DNA of 60,883 bases from an uncultured Bacteroidales bacterium (lineage in GTDB: Bacteria; Bacteroidota; Bacteroidia; Bacteroidales; UBA932): positions 1 to 60,883 of the forward strand of contig ONXC01000012.1 of assembly GCA_900321715.1 (NCBI GenBank), given 5' to 3'. This document shows, piece by piece, positions 50,784 to 57,879 of the stretch. The stretch's first letter is position 1, and every line of letters begins with the position of its first letter. Both the position numbers and the translations under genes were made by a program. The notes below the pieces were generated by a model that ran no database searches, had not been told where the DNA came from, and was given only the letters and a program-made list of their open reading frames with translations.

Positions 50784-51695
50784 TTATGCCAGCAGGTTGG
50801 TGAGCGCCACAAAGTCCTCTACGGAAAGCTGTTCCGGGCGCTGGGAGAATACGGGCTGGGAGAGGAAGGCGGCTAATTCTTCGGCCGACCACCCTTCGCG
50901 AGTAGCTTTAGCAGCGGCAAGAGGCTTGAGGGGATTACGCATCATCTTCCGGCGCTGCCCAAAGGCCGTTTTCACAACGGTCTTGAATAGCTTTTCGTCG
51001 CAGCCAAGGTCTGTGCGGCCGTTGCGGCGCAGCCTTATCACGGCGCTCTCCACCTTGGGCGGGGGCGCAAAGCAGCCAGAGCCAACGGTAAATAGATATT
51101 CTATATCATACCAGGCCTGAAGAAGCACGCTCAGGATGCCATAGGTTTTGCTTCCGGGCTTTTCTGCAATGCGCTCTGCAACCTCCTTCTGAACCATTCC
51201 CACAACCTGCGGGATGTGGTCTTTGTGGTCCAGGACCTTGAAGAAAATCTGTGAGGAGATGTTGTAAGGGAAATTGCCAATTACGCAGAAGTCTCCGGGG
51301 AAGATCCGCTCCAGGGGAAGGGTGAGGAAATCGGCCTCCATAAGACGGCCCTGCATGCCCTGGAAATGCGTGAGAAGGTACTCTACGCTCTCCGTATCTA
51401 TCTCCACCAGCTTCAGATCAATGTCTTCTCTTTCCAGCAGGTACTGCGTAAGTACACCCATTCCCGGGCCAACTTCCAGGACCGGTACGGGCATATGTTC
51501 GCAAACCTCTGGCCACCCTCGGCCGGATAAGAGGGAGGGGCCCGCAGCCGAAGGCTGTGGGAGGGGCCGGAGCGAAGCGGAGGCGGTTTGCGAACATATG
51601 CCCGCACCGATCTCTAACGCATCAACTATGGCCCTAGCCACTTTCTGGTCTGTGAGGAAATGCTGCCCAAGGGCCTTTTTTGCTCTTACTTCCAT
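50784..51695 (-). CDS. ksgA: 16S rRNA dimethyladenosine transferase with in-frame insert
   Basis: 303 residues, about 40 more than usual. KKALGQHFLTD at the start, SAM-binding VLEVGPGMGVLTQ, NFPYNISSQIF (catalytic NxPY) and PPPKVESAV. Dimethylates two adjacent adenosines near the 16S 3' end. Residues about 31-69 are a 39-codon palindromic insert just before the SAM motif, with no counterpart in other KsgA proteins. TATCTTTG lies 4 nt before the ATG. Confidence 0.96.
   Translation of the reverse strand: MEVRAKKALGQHFLTDQKVARAIVDALEIGAGICSQTASASLRPLPQPSAAGPSLLSGRGWPEVCEHMPVPVLEVGPGMGVLTQYLLEREDIDLKLVEIDTESVEYLLTHFQGMQGRLMEADFLTLPLERIFPGDFCVIGNFPYNISSQIFFKVLDHKDHIPQVVGMVQKEVAERIAEKPGSKTYGILSVLLQAWYDIEYLFTVGSGCFAPPPKVESAVIRLRRNGRTDLGCDEKLFKTVVKTAFGQRRKMMRNPLKPLAAAKATREGWSAEELAAFLSQPVFSQRPEQLSVEDFVALTNLLA
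51488..51604. repeat. Palindromic coding insert in ksgA
   Basis: 117 bp with perfect 20-bp inverted arms CGGGCATATGTTCGCAAACC (51488-51507) and complement (51585-51604). Core shares TGGCCACCCTCGGCCGGATA and GTGGGAGGGGCCGGAGCGAA with the other copies. 39 codons, no stop in the ksgA frame. Confidence 0.93.
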
Positions 51696-51699
51696 ACTG

Positions 51700-51707
51700 C
51701 AAAGATA
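51700..51707 (-). promoter_or_regulatory. -7 box TATCTTTG of ksgA
   Basis: TAnnTTTG with 4 nt to the ksgA ATG: predicted leaderless. Confidence 0.65.
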
Positions 51708-51730
51708 AGAATAATTTTAAAGGGTAGAGG

Positions 51731-53659
51731 CTAGAACTGGAAGTAGATGAAGGACTGGAGGTCGGCGGTGATGAACTGGTAGAAGAAGATCACGATCAGG
51801 ACCACCACAAGGGCCATGACGGGCAGCGGAAGAGCGCTGAACGTGAGGCGGTAACGCCTCTTGAAGCGCTCCGGGAGCAAGTGGATGAGCATTCCCAGGA
51901 CAAAGAGGATGAGCACCGCACGGTGCTGGTGAATCATTGCCGGAACAAGGCCGATATCCCAGTGGGAGCCTATCTGGTTCACCATATTCTTGGCAGTGTT
52001 CCAGGCCTGCTCGTTGGCAAGGGCGGGATCCAGGTTAGAGCCGCTGCGGAAGAAAAGGCGGGTGAAAGTGATGAAGACAAATGTCTGGAAAATGTCCCAG
52101 GCGCTGGAAATCCACTTGGCGGCGGAAGACAGTTTAAGGGGCACCACAATGCCTTTAGACGTAAGTTCCGGGGCCGATGAAACCGTTTTCCAGCCGAAGG
52201 CCGCCCAGCGGTAGATGGTCTTGATGACCGTTCCCGCCAGGATTATCATGAGCCACACCAGGAAGAGGTTCCAAACCGGAGCGGGAGTCCAGACGGAAAG
52301 GGCCCATACCAGCAGCGTGAAAAAGCCCGCAATGGCGGTTTTGGCCAGCATGGAGCGCTTGGTCCAGATCTTATAAATCACCATCCCGATGCCGTTTAGG
52401 CCGCCCCAGATCATGAAATTCCAGCTTGCTCCGTGCCAGAGGCCGCCAAGGAGCATGGTGTTCATGGAGTTGATATTGGTGGTAATGAGTTTGCGGTCTC
52501 CTGGCTTACGCCATGCCCAAAGGCCGATAGCCCCCGCAATGACGGCAACCGCCACTGCAACCCACCAGCTGCCGCTGAGGAAAGAACCCACTACGGCTAC
52601 CGTGACAATGATAATATATGTGCCAGCACTGGCCGTACGGTTGCCTCCAAGGGGGATATAGAGGTAATCCCGCAGCCAGCGGCTGAGGGTCATATGCCAG
52701 CGGCGCCAGAAGTCCTGCGTATTGGGGGCCTTGTACGGGGAATTGAAGTTCTTGGGAAGGTAGAAGCCCATGAGCATCGCTACGCCGGTTGCAATGTCCG
52801 TGTAGCCGGAAAAATCGGCATAAACCTGGAGGGAATAGCAGAAGAGGGCCGATAAATTCTCAAAGCCGCTGTAAAGGAGCGGGTTCTCGAAGACTCGGTC
52901 GGCAAAATTCACCGCCATGTAATCGGCCAGGATGAGCTTCTTGAGGAGGCCGTTCATTATCCAGAAGATGGCAATGCCGAACCACCTGCGGGAGAGGTTG
53001 TAGGGCTTATGGAGCTGCTCCACAAACTCTACGGCGCGGACGATGGGGCCTGCAACCAGCTGCGGGAAGAAGCTGAGGTAGAAGCCGAAGTCCAGGAAAT
53101 TCTGGACCGGGGCAATCTTCCGGCGTTTGACGTCCACAATATAACTCACTGCCTGGAAGGTGAAGAATGAGATTCCAACCGGGAGGATAATGGCATCTAC
53201 GCGGAAAAGGGACGTGCCTGTGAGGGCGTTCAGGAACTCTCCAAGGACGTCGTGAACCTCGATGGACAGCCCGAAGAGGTTGTTCACAAAGTCCGTTATG
53301 AAGTACGCGTACTTGAAATAGGCAAGGACCCCAAGGTCTATCACAACGCTTAGCGCCGTGAGGGCCCGTCTCCAGCCTTCTTTTTTAAGCCGATACAGCC
53401 CCTTGGCCGCAAAGTAGTTGTACACTATCACAAACACAAGAAGCGCCAGGAACACGCCGCTTGTCTTGTAATAGAAGAAAAGGGACACCGCAAAGAGGAA
53501 GCCGTTGCGGAGGAGCACCTTGCTGTGGAACAGGGAGAACACCGCAAACACCAGCGCGAAGAACGCCCAGAAGTAGAACTGGGTGAAAAGCAGCGGGTGC
53601 GCCTGGTCAAAGGAGAACAGGCTCACGGCAAAGTCCCGTATGATGTCTGCCAGCGTCAT
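51731..53659 (-). CDS. MBOAT O-acyltransferase (AlgI/DltB-like)
   Basis: 642 residues, about a dozen membrane segments. MBOAT signatures DFWRRWHMTLSRWLRDYLYI and catalytic His in GGLWHGASWNF. Such proteins pass acetyl groups across the membrane to a periplasmic SGNH partner. Overlaps the SGNH gene by 4 nt; last of a three-gene operon. Polymer target unknown. Confidence 0.93.
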   Translation of the reverse strand: MTLADIIRDFAVSLFSFDQAHPLLFTQFYFWAFFALVFAVFSLFHSKVLLRNGFLFAVSLFFYYKTSGVFLALLVFVIVYNYFAAKGLYRLKKEGWRRALTALSVVIDLGVLAYFKYAYFITDFVNNLFGLSIEVHDVLGEFLNALTGTSLFRVDAIILPVGISFFTFQAVSYIVDVKRRKIAPVQNFLDFGFYLSFFPQLVAGPIVRAVEFVEQLHKPYNLSRRWFGIAIFWIMNGLLKKLILADYMAVNFADRVFENPLLYSGFENLSALFCYSLQVYADFSGYTDIATGVAMLMGFYLPKNFNSPYKAPNTQDFWRRWHMTLSRWLRDYLYIPLGGNRTASAGTYIIIVTVAVVGSFLSGSWWVAVAVAVIAGAIGLWAWRKPGDRKLITTNINSMNTMLLGGLWHGASWNFMIWGGLNGIGMVIYKIWTKRSMLAKTAIAGFFTLLVWALSVWTPAPVWNLFLVWLMIILAGTVIKTIYRWAAFGWKTVSSAPELTSKGIVVPLKLSSAAKWISSAWDIFQTFVFITFTRLFFRSGSNLDPALANEQAWNTAKNMVNQIGSHWDIGLVPAMIHQHRAVLILFVLGMLIHLLPERFKRRYRLTFSALPLPVMALVVVLIVIFFYQFITADLQSFIYFQF

Positions 53660-54813
53660 CTGTACTCCATTATTGCGTCAAAGAGAAGGTCCCCGATGAG
53701 GCGGTAGCCGGCGGGGGTGAAATGCACACGGTCTCCCTGCATAAGGCCGGCCTCTTTCCAGGCGTCGGAGGAGCCGTAGCCGCCCATAACCTCATACATA
53801 TCCCAGAACACGCCGTCAAATTCATCGGCCAGTTCACGGAAGGCCTTTTCAACGTCTGAGGTATGCGGGTTCACGTGTTTTCCCTTGTAATAACTGTCGT
53901 TGATGCCGGAAAAGAGCACGGCGCAGCGGGGATTCACGTCCCGCACCTGACGGAGTAGAAAGCGGTAGTTTTCCTTGAATCGGCGGGAATCAAAATCGTG
54001 GCCCTGGATATCGTTGATGCCGATAGAGAATATCACAAGGTCCGGCATCACGCGGGAAAGGTCCTCGGCCCAATGGGAGCACTTGGCCCATGAAGAGGTG
54101 GATGCACCGTTGATTCCGGCCTCGCTGTAGGTGAAGCCGCCGCCGGTGCGGTCAAGGTAGAGACCGCGAAGGGTGTATCGGCCCTCTCCTTTGAAGAAGA
54201 CCTGCAGCCAGTCCGTGTAGTACGGGAGGTCGAAATGGGTGTACTGGTGGCCTTTGACGCCATAAACAGTGTCCCGGCCCTGAAGCAGGAGGACGGGCTC
54301 CATCTCCCCTTCCCCAAGGACGTCCACGCGGTTGAAGGCGTAGCTCTGGCGGAGCACGGGACCGCCGTTACGGGCAAGGTCTACGGCTACGCGGGAGGCG
54401 GTGTCCTTCACCTCTGCGGCAATGCCGGTGAGGCCGAGGTCAGAGCCATCGGCCTTTATGCAATTGTGGGATTCCCAGAGGCCGGAGTATGAGGTTGTGT
54501 AGCTGACGGGGGTGTTGGTAAGGGCGGCCGCGAAGGGGAAAACCAGGCCCCTGCCGCCGTCAAGGCCGTATCTTAAAGACAGGAAGCGGGTGCGGAGGCG
54601 GTCACTCCAGGTGCCGCCCTGGACGTGGGAGCCACCAACGTGGAGCACCCTTACGTCTCCGGTGCCCCAATGCACAAGGGAGTCCAGCTTTTGCCTGAAG
54701 GCGGTAAAGGAGGCCGACTCCCCCTCAAGCCCGCGCGGAATGAGCACGGGAGGGCGCTGGGCTGCGCACGGCACTGCCATGGCAAGGAGGACTATAAGGA
54801 GGAGACGCTTCAC
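53656..54813 (-). CDS. SGNH/GDSL-hydrolase-fold periplasmic protein
   Basis: 385 residues with a signal peptide (LLLIVLLAMAVPCAAQ). SGNH blocks: VGGSHVQGG, SIGINDIQG and DRVHFTPAGYRLIGD. Partner of the MBOAT protein; presumed O-acetyltransferase or esterase acting on a cell-surface glycan. Confidence 0.87.
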   Translation of the reverse strand: MKRLLLIVLLAMAVPCAAQRPPVLIPRGLEGESASFTAFRQKLDSLVHWGTGDVRVLHVGGSHVQGGTWSDRLRTRFLSLRYGLDGGRGLVFPFAAALTNTPVSYTTSYSGLWESHNCIKADGSDLGLTGIAAEVKDTASRVAVDLARNGGPVLRQSYAFNRVDVLGEGEMEPVLLLQGRDTVYGVKGHQYTHFDLPYYTDWLQVFFKGEGRYTLRGLYLDRTGGGFTYSEAGINGASTSSWAKCSHWAEDLSRVMPDLVIFSIGINDIQGHDFDSRRFKENYRFLLRQVRDVNPRCAVLFSGINDSYYKGKHVNPHTSDVEKAFRELADEFDGVFWDMYEVMGGYGSSDAWKEAGLMQGDRVHFTPAGYRLIGDLLFDAIMEYR

Positions 54814-56192
54814 TTGACCAGGCGGTAATAATCGTAATAGGTAAGGAGGGAATTGGAGAGGGCGTCTCCAACCTTCTGGGCGCCGGCGGGGGTGAAGTGG
54901 ATGTAATCAGGCCCGGCGTAAGGGGGATTGTGCTTAACCCACTGACCCATGGAGTTCTCCCCTCCCATCATGCGGAAGAGGTCCCAGTAGGCTGCGTCGT
55001 TCCTGAGGGCCGTGGCCTTGAGGGAATCCACAAGTTCCGGGAGGCGGGGCCAGGTAACAATGCGGCCGCCCACGCTCTTTCCCATATCGGACGGGCCGAT
55101 AAAGAGGATGCGGGCATCCGGGGCAACCTCATGGAAGTACTGGATCTGGGCCTCTATCTGCTCCTGGTACTGCTCGATGACCTTGGTGTTACGGACCACA
55201 GGCATGTAATTTCCGCCAAACTGGAGGATGATGAGACTGGCGTCCATCATTTCCAGGCAATCGGCCATAAGAGGCTTGTTGATGCGGGTGAAAATGGTGC
55301 CTGAGCAGCCCCTGAGGGGGATGTTGTCTACCTGGACGCCGGAATCAGGATCGGCCGATATGCCGTAAATTTCCGCGTTGCCGCTGAAGCGGAGAACCGC
55401 TTTCTGGACTGGCCGGCCAAAGTGCCAGGTGACTTTGTGAAGCCCGCTCTCGCCAACTTCCTCTACGGGAACGGGGCGGAGGGTATCCGACACGGCTTTG
55501 ACGGAGAATCCGCCGCTGGGGCGTCCGTAGAGGACGGTGACGGCCTCAAAGCTGTGGACGCCTTCACGGGCGTTCTTGTTGCTGGTGGAACGAAGGGTTA
55601 CGGTGCCGCCGCCGGTGAGCGTAACCACCTGGGCCAGAATGCCGTAGCGGCTATGACCGGCGCGGACGGTGGTGGAGTCTCCGTACATGGTGTACTGGAC
55701 AAAACCGCCATTTGCAGCCTTGGAGATACTGGCCGACGGAACGTTGCTGAGAGCCGGGAAAAGGCCGGTGCCGTTGCCGCCGAACCTTGCCTGGAGATCC
55801 TGACGGAGGTCCTGGGAAATGCGGTCAAGTTCTATCTGGGAGTCTCCGTAGTGGACTACGCGGCTGAGACCCTTTTTCTCAAAGTCCTTGAAGACGGGGC
55901 GGAAAAAGTTTATGTCATCCCCTGGAAGATAGATGCGGTCAGGGTTTTCCGTGAAGAATTGCCTGTAGTACTCCAGGGTATCCTGCTTCATCTTGAAACG
56001 GGCCTGAACGGCATTGAGGACGGAGTCTACGTCTACCTTGGTCTCATTTGCATCCCTCAGGGTTGCCTGCATATTGGAGAAACGCAGGGTGAGCGGCCCG
56101 GCGGCGATGCCATCGGCCGGCATAACCAGCCACAGCACGCCCAGGGCGGCGAAAACGCTGAGAAGGAATATGAGTACCTGACGGGCTTTCAT
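54810..56192 (-). CDS. Second SGNH-fold periplasmic protein
   Basis: 460 residues from ATG 56190-56192 (MKARQVLIFLLSVFAALGVL, an uncleaved or signal anchor). Motifs HYGDSQIELDR, LQFGGNYMP and DYIHFTPAGAQ. The open frame to 56510 runs backwards through pheS and is rejected; TAACTTTG lies 8 nt before this ATG. First gene of the O-acetylation operon, 4-nt overlap with the next. Confidence 0.87.
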   Translation of the reverse strand: MKARQVLIFLLSVFAALGVLWLVMPADGIAAGPLTLRFSNMQATLRDANETKVDVDSVLNAVQARFKMKQDTLEYYRQFFTENPDRIYLPGDDINFFRPVFKDFEKKGLSRVVHYGDSQIELDRISQDLRQDLQARFGGNGTGLFPALSNVPSASISKAANGGFVQYTMYGDSTTVRAGHSRYGILAQVVTLTGGGTVTLRSTSNKNAREGVHSFEAVTVLYGRPSGGFSVKAVSDTLRPVPVEEVGESGLHKVTWHFGRPVQKAVLRFSGNAEIYGISADPDSGVQVDNIPLRGCSGTIFTRINKPLMADCLEMMDASLIILQFGGNYMPVVRNTKVIEQYQEQIEAQIQYFHEVAPDARILFIGPSDMGKSVGGRIVTWPRLPELVDSLKATALRNDAAYWDLFRMMGGENSMGQWVKHNPPYAGPDYIHFTPAGAQKVGDALSNSLLTYYDYYRLVK

Positions 56193-56200
56193 AAGGGGTA

Positions 56201-56208
56201 CAAAGTTA
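56201..56208 (-). promoter_or_regulatory. -7 box TAACTTTG of the O-acetylation operon
   Basis: TAnnTTTG 8 nt before the ATG at 56192; divergent from the pheS box 14 bp away. Confidence 0.6.
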
Positions 56209-56221
56209 CGCAAAAAATGGT

Positions 56222-56229
56222 TATCTTTG
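56222..56229 (+). promoter_or_regulatory. -7 box TATCTTTG of pheS
   Basis: TAnnTTTG 21 nt before the pheS ATG at 56251. Confidence 0.6.
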
Positions 56230-56250
56230 CAAGTTATTAAAATTAACGCA

Positions 56251-57285
56251 ATGAAAGAAGCCATTGAAAGAATATTCAAAGAGCTGGATGAACTGAAAGC
56301 CACCAGCCAGAAAGAGGCCGAAGAAGCCCGTATACGTTTCCTTGGAAAGAAAGGTGAAATCACGGCCCTTATGGACGAGTTCCGTAACATTGCCCCGGAA
56401 CTCAAGAGGGAGTACGGCAAGAAGCTCAATGAACTCAAGCAGTACACCATTGCAAAGATAGAGGAATTGAAGGCCTCCGCAGAGACCGCAGCCGTGGCCG
56501 ATTCCCCCAAGGAGGATCTTTCAATGCCCGGAGACGCTTTCCCGCTGGGTTCGCGTCATCCCGTTTCCATTGTCCGTCAGCAGATTGTGGATATCTTCCG
56601 CAAGTTTGGATATGACGTGGCAGAGGGTCCTGAGATTGAAGACGACTACCACGTTTTCGAGGCTCTGAACTTCCCGCCCAATCACCCCGCGCGTGAGATG
56701 CAGGACACCTTCTTCGTGAGCACCGGCCACCTCAATCCGCTCCTTCTCCGCACCCACACTTCTTCCGTGCAGGTGCGCACCATGGAAACCCAGCCGCTGC
56801 CCATCCGCGTGGTGTGCCCCGGCCGCGTTTTCAGGAACGAGGCAATATCGGCCCGCGCGCACTGCATCTTCCATCAGGTAGAAGGACTGTACATTGACAA
56901 GGACGTCACGTTCGCAGACCTTAAGCAGGCCATCCTGCTGTTTGCCCGCGAGATGTTTGGTGCCGATACCCAGATTCGTATGAGGCCCTCCTACTTCCCG
57001 TTCACGGAGCCTTCCGCAGAGGTAGACGTTTCCTGCAACATCTGCAAGGGAAAGGGCTGCAACATCTGCAAGGGCACCGGCTGGCTGGAAATCATGGGCT
57101 GCGGCATGGTAGATCCAAACGTCCTCAAGGCCAGCGGAATTGATCCTTCCCAGTACTCCGGATTCGCATTCGGTATGGGCGTTGAGCGTATCGCAATGCT
57201 CAAGTGGCAGGTCAACGACCTCCGCCACTACTTTGAGAACGACATGCGCTTCCTCTCAGAGTTTGCCACCGCCACGGAAGTGTAG
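56251..57285 (+). CDS. pheS: Phenylalanyl-tRNA synthetase alpha subunit
   Basis: 344 residues from ATG 56251 (MKEAIERIFKEL); a start at 56227 would overlap the -7 box. N-terminal coiled coil, then class II catalytic core: HPAREMQDTF, LLRTHTSSVQ, RVFRNEAI and GFAFGMGVERIAML. A CNICKGKGCNICKG cysteine stretch sits in the core. pheT is not adjacent. Confidence 0.96.
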   Translation: MKEAIERIFKELDELKATSQKEAEEARIRFLGKKGEITALMDEFRNIAPELKREYGKKLNELKQYTIAKIEELKASAETAAVADSPKEDLSMPGDAFPLGSRHPVSIVRQQIVDIFRKFGYDVAEGPEIEDDYHVFEALNFPPNHPAREMQDTFFVSTGHLNPLLLRTHTSSVQVRTMETQPLPIRVVCPGRVFRNEAISARAHCIFHQVEGLYIDKDVTFADLKQAILLFAREMFGADTQIRMRPSYFPFTEPSAEVDVSCNICKGKGCNICKGTGWLEIMGCGMVDPNVLKASGIDPSQYSGFAFGMGVERIAMLKWQVNDLRHYFENDMRFLSEFATATEV

Positions 57286-57299
57286 TTTCCGGGGGGGGG

Positions 57300-57344
57300 T
57301 GACAGAACATAACGTCGCAGGTGACAGAACATAGCGTCGCAGGT
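57300..57344. repeat. 22-bp tandem repeat after pheS
   Basis: Two units of GTGACAGAACATA(A/G)CGTCGCAG, following a run of nine G. They start an array of GTCGCAGGT words. Confidence 0.85.
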
Positions 57345-57474
57345 CTGAAAAAATGGTCGGACCTGCGACACTTTTTGGCTTCAGTGGCCGATTTGCGTCG
57401 CAGGTGACGCCAAAAACACAGACCTGCGACACTTCACCTCCGGACCAGCGACGGTTTGGCCCCGGACCCGCGAC
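57314..57474. repeat. GTCGCAGGT array with two hairpins
   Basis: GTCGCAGGT or its inverse at 57314, 57336, 57361 (inverse), 57397 and 57422 (inverse), plus two variants (ACCAGCGAC, ACCCGCGAC). 57336-57369 forms a perfect 10-bp stem followed by ACTTTTTGG, which may terminate pheS; 57397-57430 forms a second. Confidence 0.8.
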
Positions 57475-57557
57475 AATGGCACATCCATGATGTCTTGGGG
57501 CAATGATTCACATGTTTTCAGCCGTTTTTGCGTTATTCGTTGCCCTATAAGCGGAGG

Positions 57558-57691
57558 GGAGGTGTTGGTGGCAAAACCTGTAGCCGCCCGCGGCTTCATG
57601 AGCGGGAGGGGCCCAGAGCCTGCGCGAAGCGCGGCGAATGGGAGGGACGAAGTGAGCGAAGCGAACGAAGGGTTTTGACATCAATACCTCC
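57558..57691. repeat. Intergenic palindromic element
   Basis: Arms of 21 bp (57558-57578 and 57671-57691, 18 matches) around a core with GGGAGGGGCCC and GAAGTGAGCGAAGCG. Same plan as the coding inserts but outside any gene. Confidence 0.8.
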
Positions 57692-57722
57692 CGCAGCGAC
57701 AAGGGGCAACGAAAACGGCAAT

Positions 57723-57848
57723 TGGTGGAGGTTAAGTGGTTGACACACAGCGTATTACAGAATAGTCTACCAGAAAAAATTCTGGTAGACTATTCTGTAA
57801 ACGATTAACAGTGAGCACTTTAGCCCACACCACAAGGGGAGAACTATT
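57723..57848. repeat. Interspersed hairpin element, family 1, copy 4
   Basis: Perfect 21-bp stem (57755-57775 and 57780-57800, loop AAAA), arms TTACAGAA-TAG-TCTACCAGAA; ends GGTGGAGGTTAA and TTAGCCCACACCACAAGG. Between convergent pheS and hppA. Confidence 0.9.
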
Positions 57849-57879
57849 GGGGGCATAGTTCCTCCGCAGAGGAGAAAGG

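Noticed and set aside
54810-56510. 566-codon frame extending the SGNH gene
   Set aside because: The extension is antisense to pheS; signal anchor and TAACTTTG box place the start at 56192.
57487-57743. Several 60-70 codon ORFs between pheS and hppA
   Set aside because: They fall inside the palindromic element, have Arg/Ser/Glu repeats from GCGAAGCG-type sequence, and lack a promoter or ribosome site.
9325-57848. Family 1 hairpins as integron attC sites
   Set aside because: They lack head-to-tail gene cassettes and a nearby integrase, lie in varied gene orientations between core genes, and the 4-nt-loop perfect stem is unlike the bulged attC fold.
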